This document shows positions 1-9,323 of a stretch of 64,000 nucleotides of DNA, in pieces. The translations under genes were made by a program, and so were the position numbers. The stretch spans positions 310,001-374,000 of the forward strand of contig NZ_SJZG01000001.1 in assembly GCF_004959775.1 (NCBI RefSeq), in the 5' to 3' direction. The DNA comes from Agromyces sp. H66. GTDB taxonomy: Bacteria; Actinomycetota; Actinomycetes; Actinomycetales; Microbacteriaceae. Each line of letters opens with the position of its first letter. Within the stretch, counting starts at the first letter, position 1. Under the pieces are notes generated by a model. It searched no databases, was not told where the DNA came from, and saw only the letters and a program-made list of their open reading frames with translations.

Positions 1-1
1 C

Positions 2-1240
2 CGGCGGCTCGGCCTCCTCGACCGGATCGACTGGATCGTGCCCGAGGTCTCGTACGCGCATCCGCTCGACGGTGGTCGTGCTGGAGTGGCCTGGCGAGAC
101 CTCGACCGCACGGTCGACGCCCTGGGTGCCGACGGCCCGGCGTGGCGCCGGCTCATCGGCCCCCTCCTCGCGCGGCGGCGGGGCGTCGTGTCGTTCACGG
201 GGTCGCAGCTGCTGCGCGTGCCGCGCGACCCGATCGCCGCGGTGCGCTTCGGCCTGCGCGCGCTCGAGCAGGGTACGTCGGCGTGGAACCTTCGGTTCGA
301 TGGGGATGTCGCGCCCGCGCTCTTCACCGGGGTCGTCGCACATGCCGCCGGCGGCATGCCCTCGCTGCCGTCGGCAGGCGCCGGACTCCTCCTCGCGATG
401 CACGCGCACGGCGCAGGTTGGGGATTCCCCGCCGGTGGATCGCAAGCCATCGCCGACGCGCTCGCCGACGAATTGCGCGCGCTGGGCGGGGAGATCGTGA
501 CGGATGCCCCGGTGTCGCGCCTCTCGGAGGTGTCCGATTCCCGGGCTGTCCTGCTCGACACCGCACCCGACCTGCTGTTCACGGCCGACCTGCCGGCGCG
601 GTACGCCCGGGCGCTGCGCCGCTACCGATACGGGTCCGGCGTCGCGAAGGTCGACTTCGCGCTCGATGGGCCGGTGCCCTGGGCGAATCCCGACGTGCGA
701 CTCGCGCCGACCGTGCACGTCGGCGGATCGCGGGCCGAGATGGCGGCGGCCGAGAACGCCGTGCGGCGTGGCTACCAACCCGGAGCGGACGGCGCGCCGG
801 CGCGGCATCCGTACGTGCTCGTGACGCAGCCGAGCGTCGCCGACCCGACCCGGGCGCCGGCGGGCAAGCACGTGCTGTGGGCGTACACGCACGTGCCGGC
901 GGGCTCGACGCTCGATGCCACCGAGCTGATCACGGCGGAGATCGAGCGGTTCGCGCCCGGGTTCCGGGACACGATCCTCGCGTCGGCGTCGAGCACGGCG
1001 ACCCAGATCGCCGAGCACAACCCCAACTACGTCGGCGGTGACATCTACGCCGGTGAACTGACGATGGCGCAGCTCGTGAAACGGCCCGTGGTGTCGCCCG
1101 CGCCGTGGCGCACGCCGGTGCCCGGCGTCTACCTCTGCTCGAGCGCGACCCCGCCCGGGCCGGCCGTGCACGGCATGAACGGCTGGTGGGCGGCGCGCCT
1201 CGCGCTGCGCGAGCGGTTCGGGATCGGCTTCCCGGGGTAG
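2..1240 (+). CDS. FAD-dependent oxidoreductase, phytoene-dehydrogenase-like (5' truncated)
   Basis: The reading frame is open from the first bases of the window, so the N-terminus, including the dinucleotide-binding motif, lies outside. About 412 residues are visible. The C-terminal end carries the flavoprotein signature of the CrtI/phytoene-desaturase-like amine-oxidase superfamily: a GVYLCSSATPPGPAVHGMNG segment that in this family closes over the FAD. A GWGFPAGGSQAIADALADEL stretch matches the family's 'pick the best monomer and build the substrate channel' region. The substrate cannot be read from the sequence. These proteins in actinobacteria are often annotated only as NAD(P)/FAD-dependent oxidoreductases. 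It is followed 49 bp downstream by an unrelated membrane protein. Confidence 0.85.
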   Translation, partial: RRLGLLDRIDWIVPEVSYAHPLDGGRAGVAWRDLDRTVDALGADGPAWRRLIGPLLARRRGVVSFTGSQLLRVPRDPIAAVRFGLRALEQGTSAWNLRFDGDVAPALFTGVVAHAAGGMPSLPSAGAGLLLAMHAHGAGWGFPAGGSQAIADALADELRALGGEIVTDAPVSRLSEVSDSRAVLLDTAPDLLFTADLPARYARALRRYRYGSGVAKVDFALDGPVPWANPDVRLAPTVHVGGSRAEMAAAENAVRRGYQPGADGAPARHPYVLVTQPSVADPTRAPAGKHVLWAYTHVPAGSTLDATELITAEIERFAPGFRDTILASASSTATQIAEHNPNYVGGDIYAGELTMAQLVKRPVVSPAPWRTPVPGVYLCSSATPPGPAVHGMNGWWAARLALRERFGIGFPG

Positions 1241-1277
1241 GCCGCGGACGCGCCTCCTCAAACTGCGGGGTTCGCGG

Positions 1278-1283
1278 TAGCGT
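1278..1283 (+). promoter_or_regulatory. -10 element TAGCGT of a probable leaderless promoter
   Basis: TAGCGT lies exactly 6 nt upstream of the GTG start at 1290, and no Shine-Dalgarno sequence precedes that start. This is the arrangement expected for a leaderless actinobacterial transcript. The same spacing recurs at four other genes in this window. Confidence 0.5.
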
Positions 1284-1289
1284 GAGGGC

Positions 1290-2729
1290 GTGGACTGGCT
1301 CGACTGGTTCGACGCGCATGACTACGAGATCGCCCGCCAGGTGCTGCAGCGAGGGGTCGCGGCGCTCGCGTTCGTCGCGTTCCTCTCCACGCTGAACCAG
1401 TTCCGTCCCCTCCTCGGCGAGCACGGACTGCTGCCGGTGCCCGAGCTCCTCCGGATCGCGTCGAGACTCCGAGGCCCGAGCCTGTTCCGCTGGGGCTACA
1501 CCGACCGCCGCCTCGTCGCGGTCGCCGTCACCGGGCTCGTGCTCGCGGCATCCGTCGTCGTGGGACTCCCGCAGCTGGGGCCGCCATGGGTGCCCATGCT
1601 CGTGTTCGGTGCGCTCTGGATCCTCTACCTCTCGATCGTGAACGTCGGCCAGACGTTCTACGGCTTCGGTTGGGAGATGCTCCTCTGCGAGGCGCTGTTC
1701 ATCATGGCGTTCCTCGGCTCGAACGACCAGCCGCCGTCGATCCTGATCCTCGTCGCGGTGTGGTGGCTCGTCTTCCGGCTCGAGTTCGGAGCCGGCATGA
1801 TCAAGATCCGCGGCGGCAGCGAATGGCGCGACCTCACGGCGCTCATGTACCACCACGAGACGCAGCCGATGCCCGGCCCACTGAGCCGACAGGCGCACCT
1901 GCTGCCGACGTGGTTCCACAAGGGCGAGGTGCTCGGCAACCACTTCGCGCAGCTCGTCGTGCCGTTCCTCCTCTTCGTGCCCGGGCCGATCGGCTCCGCC
2001 GCGGCCGCGGTCATCGTGCTCACCCAGCTCTGGCTCATCGTGACCGGCAACTTCGCGTGGCTGAACTGGATCACGGTGGTGCTCGGGGCATCCGCCATCT
2101 CGGACTCGGTGTGGCACTGGCTGATCCCTGCGATCCCGACCGACCTGGGCACGGATGCCGCGACCACGCCGCTGTGGTGGTTCATCATCGTCGCCGCGGT
2201 GACCGTGCTGCTCCTCGTGCTCAGCGTGAGACCCGTGCAGAACCTGCTCTCGCGGCGGCAACTGATGAACGCGAGCTTCAACCGCTGGATGCTCGTGAAC
2301 GCCTACGGCGCGTTCGGCACCGTGACGAAGCGGCGCATCGAGTTCATCGTCGAGGGCACGCTCGCCGACGCGCCCGATGAGGACTCGGAGTGGCGCGAAT
2401 ACCACTTCAAGGGCAAGCCCGGCGACGTGCGCGCCATCCCGCGGCAGTGGGCGCCGTACCACCTGCGGCTCGACTGGCTCATGTGGTTCCTGCCGCTCGG
2501 GCGCATGTGGGAGCCCTGGTTCGAGATGTTCCTCGCGCGCCTGCTCGAAGCGGATGCCCCGACGCTGCGCCTGCTCGCGGTCGATCCGTTCGACGGGGCG
2601 CCGCCGCGGTGGGTGCGGGCGCGCGCCTACCACTACCGGTTCTCGACGCGGGCGGAGTTCCGCGAGACGGGCGACCGGTGGGTGCGCACGTTCGAGCGCG
2701 AGGTCATCGGGCCCGCTGGGCTGCGCTGA
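1290..2729 (+). CDS. Lipase maturation factor family membrane protein
   Basis: 479 residues, GTG start. Multiple hydrophobic segments occupy roughly residues 20-340, followed by a soluble C-terminal domain. The LMF1/LMF2 family hallmarks are visible: RLEFGAGMIKIRGG near residue 165, followed by WRDLTALMYHHETQPMP and a LLPTWFHK segment. The C-terminal domain has the family pattern of a chain ending in W(R)REY.FKGKPG and RQWAPYHLRLDWLMWF. In animals LMF1 assists folding of secreted lipases in the ER. The role in bacteria is not established, so only the family assignment is firm. No lipase gene is adjacent. The start is supported by a -10 element placed for leaderless transcription. Confidence 0.85.
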   Translation: MDWLDWFDAHDYEIARQVLQRGVAALAFVAFLSTLNQFRPLLGEHGLLPVPELLRIASRLRGPSLFRWGYTDRRLVAVAVTGLVLAASVVVGLPQLGPPWVPMLVFGALWILYLSIVNVGQTFYGFGWEMLLCEALFIMAFLGSNDQPPSILILVAVWWLVFRLEFGAGMIKIRGGSEWRDLTALMYHHETQPMPGPLSRQAHLLPTWFHKGEVLGNHFAQLVVPFLLFVPGPIGSAAAAVIVLTQLWLIVTGNFAWLNWITVVLGASAISDSVWHWLIPAIPTDLGTDAATTPLWWFIIVAAVTVLLLVLSVRPVQNLLSRRQLMNASFNRWMLVNAYGAFGTVTKRRIEFIVEGTLADAPDEDSEWREYHFKGKPGDVRAIPRQWAPYHLRLDWLMWFLPLGRMWEPWFEMFLARLLEADAPTLRLLAVDPFDGAPPRWVRARAYHYRFSTRAEFRETGDRWVRTFEREVIGPAGLR

Positions 2730-2872
2730 GCGGGGCTCGGGAACCGTTCTCCGTTTCGACCCCGAGTGGTCGTCGGTCGCACGCCGAGTGTTCACCCGCG
2801 CTGGCCAGCGTGACATCCGGGAGCGCCCTGCCGCGACGGCGGGGCTCGGACGACAGCAGGAGGGTCACCGGC

Positions 2873-5800
2873 ATGCGCTGGAGGAACGAACGAGGCGGCG
2901 GCGGCGAGCCGGTCGCCGGGATGCTCGCGGTGGCGGTCACCGCGGTGCTCGGACTGGGGTTGGCGGTCGCGCCCGTGCAGACGGCCTCCGCGGCATCCCT
3001 CGCCGGTCCGCTGCCGGCGACGAAGCCGACGCCCGCCGAGCTCGTGCCGCCGCTCGTCGTCCCGGCCGACGGCAGCTGGCTCGAGGGCACGACGACCATC
3101 GCGGCGACTCCCGTGGTGGCCGACGATGACGTCACATCGCTCACGCTCGACGGCGCGGAGCTCGACGCGACGCCGACCGTCGGCGTCTCGCACCTGCGCT
3201 TCGACGTGGGCACGAACTCCATCGAGCAGCGCTACGGCAACCACGTGCTCGTCAACGGCGAGCACCGCATCGACCTCGGCGACCTGGTGAACGAGCGCGT
3301 CGATCTCGAGGTGCCGAACGAGGTGCTCGTGCAGGGCGAGAACACCATCACCTTCGTCACCGGCACCATCAACACGTCCTGCGGAGTGAACCACGACGAC
3401 TTCGTGGTCTCGAACGTCGGCCTCGAACTGCTCGGCGAGGTCGCCGACGGCGAGGAGAACGAGTACAGCTTCAACCTCGGCGACGGCAACTGCGGTTCGA
3501 ACAGTTCGAAGCTCCTCGACGCCGAGCTGTCGTTCTTCGTCCTCGGCGATCCGCAGCGCACGACCGGGCTCTCGACCGACCTCGACACGACGACGGTAGC
3601 CAACGGCTCGCACACGATCGTGGCCACCACCGCGTCGGGCGCGACCGCCACCCGCACGGTCACCGTGAAGAACGCCCCGGTCGGGGCACCGTACGTCACG
3701 CCGGCCGACGGCACCATCGCCACGGGCGTGCAGCCGGTCTTCGCCACCCAGCGGGTCGACGCCGACGGTGGCGTCGCCTCGCTCTCCGTCGACGGCGCGG
3801 ACGCCGGCGCGGCTCCCGTGCTCGGGGCGGGCGATGCGGTGCTGAGCTTCAACGTCGCGTCGAACTCCATCGAGGCGAGGTACCACAGCTACGTGGTCGT
3901 GAACGGCATGGAGCTCGACCTCGGCGGCGACCATGCGAACCGGCGCGTCGACGTGGTGTTCCCGAACGAGTGGCTGCGCCCCGGTTCGAACACCATCGAC
4001 TTCGTCACCGGCACCTTCCAGACCTCGTGCGGCGCCAACCGCGACGACTACGTCGTCTCGGCGTTCGCGCTCACGCCGGCCGCCGGCACCGCCGTCGGCG
4101 TGGGCCTCGCCGGCTCCTACCGCATGGGCGACGGCAACTGCGGCAGCAACGCCACCCTGCTGCGCGAGGCGAGGCTGGAGTTCACGGTCGAGGCACCCGC
4201 ACAGGGCCTGCGAGCCGATGTCGACACCACCGTGCTCGCCGACGGCGAGCACGAGATCGCCGCCGCCTCGACCACGGGCGAGGTCGCCACGCGCCTGCTC
4301 ATCACCGACAACTCGGGCCCGGCCGTGGCCTCGAGCGTGCCGGCGGCGGGCGCGGTCATCACGCAGGCCGTGCCGCTCGACCTGCAGTTGGAGGATGCCT
4401 CGGGCATCCTCTCGGGCCCCGAGATCACCCTCGACGGGCAGACCGTCGCGCCGGGCGACCTCGTCGGCCCGGGTCTTGGCGCGGGTGAGCACACGATCGC
4501 CGTGACGGCCGTCGACGGCCTCGGCAACGGTGCGACCCGCGAGATCGTGTTCACGTCGGCGGGCATCCCCGACGTGCCCGCCGAGCTCGCACCGGCATCC
4601 GGCTCGACGGATGTCACCGACCCGGCCCTGCTCGCGGCGAGGGTCGCAGAGCCCGACGGTGGCGACGTGACGGCGACGTTCTCGCAGGCCGAGATCCTCA
4701 CGCCCAACCAGGTCTGGCAGGGCACGTCGCAGGGCATCCCCACCACCCTGCGCGTGGAGGGTGAGCAGGTCGTGGCCGGTGCGCCGGCGCTTCTGCCAGG
4801 TGACGGCATCACGCTCGACACCGACGCGTCCCGTGACGTCGCGTTCCAGCGCTTCGACGTGATGGTCAAGGGCCACGTGCAGGCACCCGTGCTCCGCTGG
4901 GCGGGCACGATCGACCCCGACCGCGTCGCCACCCTTCGTGCCTGGAACCTCGAGACCTCCACGTGGGACGCGCTCGCCAGCAGCCGCGGTGCGGCCGAAG
5001 GACCGACCGAGCTCACGGCCGAGGTGGACGACCGCTATCTCGACCAGCAGCAGGTGCACGTCATGGTGACCGGCGAGGATCCCTTCGCCGACGACCTGCA
5101 GGCGGAGGCCGGCGACGGGTTCGCCGACCCAGCCGAGTACGACTTCTCCATCGCGCACTTCACCGACACCCAGTACCTCTCGGAAGGTGCCGTCGAACAG
5201 GAGACGCCCGAGGAGCGTGCGATCTGGGAGTCGGCGTACGCCGGCGTCACCGAGTGGATCGCGGCGAACGCCGAGTCCCGCAGGATCGCCTACGTCGCGC
5301 ACACGGGCGACCTCATCGAGAACAACATCCGGACGCCCGCCAGCGACGCGATGCAGGAGCAGGTCGTCGGCGAGTTCGAGGTGTCCTCCGACGCGCACGC
5401 GACCCTCGACGACGCCGGCGTGCCGAACGGCGTGATCGCGGGCAACCACGACAACCGGTCGGGCACCGAGAACGGACCGGAGGCGATCTACAACCGCTAC
5501 TTCGGACCCGACCGCTACCGGGCGGCCGCGGGAGCGTGGCAGCAGGCGGAGTACGGCGGCTCGTGGCGGGAGGGCGACAATCAGAACCACTACGACCTGT
5601 TCTCGGCAGGCGGGCTGGACTTCGTCGTGGTCGGCCTCTCGTACGGTGTGACGCGCGAGGAGGCCGAGTGGGCCGACGGCGTGTTCAAGCAGTTCTCCGA
5701 CCGCAACGGCATCCTGCTCTCGCACGACTACCTCGCGCCGAGCACGCAGCCCGACGGCCGGAACGCGCGGTTCACCGCACCCGACGGGGCGATGCTCTAC

Positions 5801-6457
5801 GACCGGGTGGTCGCCGACAACCCCAACGTGTTCCTGATCCTCGCGGGCCACGAGCACGGCGTGGGCACCAACGTGAAGCCGAACGTCGGTGAGATCGACC
5901 ACGGCGTGGTCGAGCTCCTCGCGGACTACCAGTTCTACACGGTGTCGGCCGACCGCCTCGGCCTGACGGAGATCGGCGGGTACGCGCCCGATGCCCAGCT
6001 GCGGTTCGGTGCGAGCTTCTTCCGGATGCTGCAGATCGACGTCGAACGGTCGATCATGCACGTCGACACGTACTCGCCGCTCCTCGACGAGTTCGGGGCG
6101 ACCGAGTACGACGACCGGCACCGCTACGACGGCAGCGAGGACGACCTGGTGCTGCCGATCGACCTCACCAGCCGCATGACGAGCTTCAGCACCGACGCCG
6201 TGGCGCTCTACGTGCCGACCGCCGTCATCGGCGAGGCGACCGTCGCGTCGGGCGAGGTCGCCTCCGTCGAGTGGACGAAGCTGAAGGCCGGCACCGCGTA
6301 TGCCTGGATCGTCACAGCCCGGTCGGTCGGCGGCGGCACGAGCACGTCGGAGCCGTCGGTCCTCATTACGAGGGATGCCGCGGGCCGGCCCGGCACGCCG
6401 GACGCGGGTTCCGAGCTCCTGCCGTTCTTCGGGCAGGACGCGGCCGGCACCCGGTGA
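2873..6457 (+). CDS. Secreted multidomain calcineurin-like metallophosphoesterase
   Basis: 1194 residues. The start is chosen at ATG 2873 because AGGAGG sits 9 nt upstream and a signal peptide follows (basic start, hydrophobic core about residues 15-35, cleavage after TASAA). Two homologous beta-rich modules come next, each with a TSCG.N.DD..V motif (near residues 168 and 385) and a DGNCGSN motif. An Ig-like or bacterial surface linker region follows. The phosphoesterase domain is at about residues 755-1000 with the five metal-binding blocks: HFTDTQY, HTGDLIEN, GNHDN, LSHDY and GHEHG. The C-terminus has a fibronectin-like segment. The enzyme should hydrolyse phosphomonoesters or diesters outside the cell; the substrate is unknown. 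The stop overlaps the start of the HupE-like gene, so the two are co-translated. Confidence 0.88.
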   Translation: MRWRNERGGGGEPVAGMLAVAVTAVLGLGLAVAPVQTASAASLAGPLPATKPTPAELVPPLVVPADGSWLEGTTTIAATPVVADDDVTSLTLDGAELDATPTVGVSHLRFDVGTNSIEQRYGNHVLVNGEHRIDLGDLVNERVDLEVPNEVLVQGENTITFVTGTINTSCGVNHDDFVVSNVGLELLGEVADGEENEYSFNLGDGNCGSNSSKLLDAELSFFVLGDPQRTTGLSTDLDTTTVANGSHTIVATTASGATATRTVTVKNAPVGAPYVTPADGTIATGVQPVFATQRVDADGGVASLSVDGADAGAAPVLGAGDAVLSFNVASNSIEARYHSYVVVNGMELDLGGDHANRRVDVVFPNEWLRPGSNTIDFVTGTFQTSCGANRDDYVVSAFALTPAAGTAVGVGLAGSYRMGDGNCGSNATLLREARLEFTVEAPAQGLRADVDTTVLADGEHEIAAASTTGEVATRLLITDNSGPAVASSVPAAGAVITQAVPLDLQLEDASGILSGPEITLDGQTVAPGDLVGPGLGAGEHTIAVTAVDGLGNGATREIVFTSAGIPDVPAELAPASGSTDVTDPALLAARVAEPDGGDVTATFSQAEILTPNQVWQGTSQGIPTTLRVEGEQVVAGAPALLPGDGITLDTDASRDVAFQRFDVMVKGHVQAPVLRWAGTIDPDRVATLRAWNLETSTWDALASSRGAAEGPTELTAEVDDRYLDQQQVHVMVTGEDPFADDLQAEAGDGFADPAEYDFSIAHFTDTQYLSEGAVEQETPEERAIWESAYAGVTEWIAANAESRRIAYVAHTGDLIENNIRTPASDAMQEQVVGEFEVSSDAHATLDDAGVPNGVIAGNHDNRSGTENGPEAIYNRYFGPDRYRAAAGAWQQAEYGGSWREGDNQNHYDLFSAGGLDFVVVGLSYGVTREEAEWADGVFKQFSDRNGILLSHDYLAPSTQPDGRNARFTAPDGAMLYDRVVADNPNVFLILAGHEHGVGTNVKPNVGEIDHGVVELLADYQFYTVSADRLGLTEIGGYAPDAQLRFGASFFRMLQIDVERSIMHVDTYSPLLDEFGATEYDDRHRYDGSEDDLVLPIDLTSRMTSFSTDAVALYVPTAVIGEATVASGEVASVEWTKLKAGTAYAWIVTARSVGGGTSTSEPSVLITRDAAGRPGTPDAGSELLPFFGQDAAGTR

Positions 6458-7593
6458 TCGTCGCGAGACCCCGCCGCCGCGGTCCGGTGCTCCGGGCCGC
6501 GGCGGCGTTCGCCGTCGTGCTGGGTTCGCTGCTGCTGCCTGCCGCGCCGGCGTGGGGACACGACTCCACCTCCGACGCCTACGCCACCGTCGAACGCGAC
6601 GACACTCGCGTCACGGTCGAGCTCGAGCTGGAGTACGACCTGCTGATGAAGTCGGCGTGGCTCTACGCCGAGGCGTACGAGGCGACCGATCGGGTCGAGC
6701 AGCTGCGCCAGCTCGCCCTGAACGCCGAGGCCGTCGACACCTACGTCGGCGACCGGTTCGCGCTCGACGCGGAGGGGGAGCGATGCACTCCGCACCGGGT
6801 CGGAGCCTGGGACATCCGCGATCGCAACGATCGGGCCTTCGCCCTGGTGCACTACGCCTTCGACTGCCGGGGGCTCGAGTCGGGTGCCCTCTCGGTGTCG
6901 AGCGCGCTCTTCCCCGACGCCGAGGGGTTCGTGCACAGCACCGAGACCATCGTGCAGTGGGATCTCGACGGCGGCGTGCAGGGCAGCGCGGTGCTCGTCG
7001 CCGCGGCGCCGACGGTCGTGCTCGACGACCACGGGCTCGCGTTCGGCGAGTTCTTACTGCTGGGGGCCGAGCATCTGCTCCTCGGCCTCGACCACGTACT
7101 CTTCCTCGTTGCGATCCTCCTCGGCGCGCGCACCCTGCGCGGCATCGTGATCACGGCGACGACCTTCACGGTCGCGCACAGTGTCACGTTCCTCCTCGCC
7201 GGCATGGGCCTCGTGCACCTTCCGGCAGCGATCGTCGAACCGGTCATCGCGCTGTCGATCGTCGCCGCGGCCGCCGCCGCGCTCTCGCGCCGCGAACCGT
7301 CGGCGCGCTGGCGCCTGCCCGTCGTCTTCGCCTTCGGGCTGCTGCACGGTCTCGGTTTCGCCGGCGCGCTCGGCATCGACGGGGAATGGTCGTGGGGTCT
7401 GCTGTGGTCGCTCCTCGCCTTCAACCTCGGCATCGAGGTCGTGCAGCTCGCCCTCATCGCCGTGGCGTTCCCGCTGCTGGTGCTGCTCCGGCGTACGGCG
7501 GGCGGACGTCCCGCGACGCTCGTGGCGGGAGCCGCCGTGGGCGCGGCCGGGCTGTTCTGGTTCGTCGAGCGCTTGATCGCGGGCGCGGGCTGA
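6454..7593 (+). CDS. HupE/UreJ family membrane protein
   Basis: 379 residues from GTG 6454, which overlaps the preceding stop as GTGA. A longer upstream frame exists but would run 180 bp into the phosphoesterase gene. A signal peptide (residues 1-28, ending APAWGHD) is followed by an extracellular soluble domain of about 170 residues and a membrane domain. The membrane part shows the HupE/UreJ signature blocks LLLGLDHVLF, TFTVAHSVTF, EPVIALSI, FGLLHGLGFAGAL and FNLGIEVVQ, with conserved His and Asp residues. Family members accompany Ni hydrogenase or urease operons and are thought to move Ni or Co. No hydrogenase or urease is nearby, so the metal link is family-level inference. Coupling to a metallophosphoesterase suggests a metal supply or export role for it. 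Confidence 0.85.
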   Translation: MIVARPRRRGPVLRAAAAFAVVLGSLLLPAAPAWGHDSTSDAYATVERDDTRVTVELELEYDLLMKSAWLYAEAYEATDRVEQLRQLALNAEAVDTYVGDRFALDAEGERCTPHRVGAWDIRDRNDRAFALVHYAFDCRGLESGALSVSSALFPDAEGFVHSTETIVQWDLDGGVQGSAVLVAAAPTVVLDDHGLAFGEFLLLGAEHLLLGLDHVLFLVAILLGARTLRGIVITATTFTVAHSVTFLLAGMGLVHLPAAIVEPVIALSIVAAAAAALSRREPSARWRLPVVFAFGLLHGLGFAGALGIDGEWSWGLLWSLLAFNLGIEVVQLALIAVAFPLLVLLRRTAGGRPATLVAGAAVGAAGLFWFVERLIAGAG

Positions 7594-7595
7594 GG

Positions 7596-7614
7596 GGCCG
7601 CCTTGTCGCGGCGC
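7596..7614. terminator. Short GC stem-loop between convergent genes
   Basis: GGCCGCC is followed by a 5-nt spacer and then GCGGCGC (GCCGC/GCGGC pairing). It lies in the 31-bp gap between the ends of the HupE-like gene and the MFS gene. It is short and has no T-run, so a bidirectional terminator is only plausible. Confidence 0.3.
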
Positions 7615-7624
7615 GGAAGGTTCG

Positions 7625-9112
7625 TCAGCCGGCGACGTTGCCGTCGGCGGTGGCGCCGTCTGCGGTCGAATCACCGGGGGTGGCGTCGCCGAGCGGGCGA
7701 TGCTCGATGTCGTCCACGTGGCTCCGCGGCATCGCGAGGGCGCCGATGACCGTCGCCGCCGCCGCGATCAGGACGCCCGTGAACACAGCGGTGGACGCCG
7801 CCTGGATCGCCGCCGGCGAGTGCTCGCCGAGTCCCGACCCGGCGATCACGCCGTTCGCCACGGCGCCGAAGATCGCGACGCCGACCGCGCTGCCCATGGA
7901 GCGGAGGAACATGTTGGCCCCCGTCACGACGCCCCGCTCGGTCCACGGCACCGACGACTGCGCCGCGATCAGCGCGGGCGACGCGACGAGGCCGAGACCG
8001 AGGCCCACGACGAAGCACGCGAGGGCGGTCGTCCACGGATTCGGTGCCGCCGTCGCGGCGACGAGCCCGGCAGCCCCGAGCACGAGGACGACGAGTCCGA
8101 TGAGCGCCGTCGCGCGGAAGCCGATGCGAAGGTACAGGCGGCCCGACTGCGAGGCGGACAGCGGCCACCCCAGCGTGAGCGCGGCGACCGCGAGGCCGGA
8201 GACGAGCGGCGTCGCACCGGCCGTGACCTCGAGGAACGTCGGCACGTACGACGTGAGGCCGATGAGGACCGCACCGATGCCGAACGACATGAGCGAGGTG
8301 GTGAGGATGAGGCGCCGCGAGAAGATGCCGAGCGGCAGCACGGGTTCCGCCGCACGCCGCTCGATCAGCACGAACGCGACGAACAGTGCGGCGGCGAGGC
8401 CGAACGAGCCGAGGCTCTGCCACGACAGCCAGGCCCACCCCTGGCCGCCCTCGAGCACCGCGAGGATCAGGAGGCTGAGCCCCACCGTGAGCACGAGAGC
8501 ACCCGCGACGTCGATGCGGTGGCGCCGGCGTTCCACGGTCTCGTGGTAGTTCCTGACGAGCATCCACACGGCGACGGCGCCGAGCGGGAGGTTCACGAAG
8601 AAGATCCACCGCCAGCTGAGGAACTCCGCGAACAGGCCTCCGAGCGAGGGTCCGATGACGGATGACGCGGCCCAGACGCTCGCGATGTAGCCCTGCACGC
8701 GCGCCCGCTCGCGTATCGAGTAGAGGTCGCCCGTGATGGTGACCGCGAGGGGGAGCACGGCGCCCGCGCCGAGCCCCTGGACCGCCCGGAACACGATGAG
8801 CGAGGTCATGTCCCACGCCAGGCCGCCGAGGACCGACCCGAGGAGGAAGAACCCGATCCCGGTGAGGATGATGGGCTTGCGACCCACGGTGTCGGCGAGC
8901 TTCGAGTACACGGGCACCGAGACGGCCTGGGCGAGCAGGAAGATCGAGAAGAGCCACGGGAACTGGGCGAAGCCGCCGATGTCGGCCACGATGGTGGGCA
9001 CCGCCGTCGCCAGGATGGTCGCCTCGATGGCGACGAGCCCCGTCGAGAGCATGAGGGCGATGAGGATCGGCCCGCGCTCGGAACGGAAGCCCACCGCGGC
9101 GGCGTCGGACAT
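7625..9112 (-). CDS. MFS transporter, DHA2 (14-TMS) drug:H+ antiporter type
   Basis: 495 residues. The start at 9112 has GAGGAG five bases upstream; a start 13 codons earlier is possible but lacks an RBS. About 14 hydrophobic segments are seen, typical of the DHA2 (EmrB/QacA) family. The family motifs are present: motif A as YSKLADTVGRKP near residue 70, motif C-like region VIGPSLGGLF near residue 155, and FRAVQGLGAGAV. It should export small toxic molecules using the proton gradient; the substrate cannot be predicted. It diverges from the kinase gene, with a 211-bp gap that has no clear operator. Confidence 0.9.
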   Translation of the reverse strand: MSDAAAVGFRSERGPILIALMLSTGLVAIEATILATAVPTIVADIGGFAQFPWLFSIFLLAQAVSVPVYSKLADTVGRKPIILTGIGFFLLGSVLGGLAWDMTSLIVFRAVQGLGAGAVLPLAVTITGDLYSIRERARVQGYIASVWAASSVIGPSLGGLFAEFLSWRWIFFVNLPLGAVAVWMLVRNYHETVERRRHRIDVAGALVLTVGLSLLILAVLEGGQGWAWLSWQSLGSFGLAAALFVAFVLIERRAAEPVLPLGIFSRRLILTTSLMSFGIGAVLIGLTSYVPTFLEVTAGATPLVSGLAVAALTLGWPLSASQSGRLYLRIGFRATALIGLVVLVLGAAGLVAATAAPNPWTTALACFVVGLGLGLVASPALIAAQSSVPWTERGVVTGANMFLRSMGSAVGVAIFGAVANGVIAGSGLGEHSPAAIQAASTAVFTGVLIAAAATVIGALAMPRSHVDDIEHRPLGDATPGDSTADGATADGNVAG

Positions 9113-9323
9113 GCTGCTCCTCGGATCCGGGCGTGAACTGACGGCCCCCACCCATCATGGGGCACGGCGCGGATCACCGAGACATGGCCGGTGGAGGCAT
9201 CCGGGAGCCGATCTGTCAAGGCCCTTGGTGCGATGCGGTGCGTGGATAGCCTTGAGGTACACATGGGATGAGTCTCAGGCTTGCGCCACGCGCTCGAGAC
9301 GTACGGAAAGCAGGGAGCAGACC

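Noticed and set aside
930-2816. Minus-strand frame opposite the lipase-maturation-factor gene
   Set aside because: Antisense artefact; the plus-strand protein has clear LMF motifs.
2792-6121. Very long open frame on the minus strand opposite the metallophosphoesterase
   Set aside because: GC-rich codon usage creates long antisense frames. It has no family similarity and no RBS, and the plus-strand gene has intact motifs and a signal peptide.
8733-9323. N-terminal extension of the Ser/Thr kinase
   Set aside because: The upstream frame overlaps the divergent MFS gene and lacks an RBS; ATG 9324 has GGGAG and begins just before the kinase domain.
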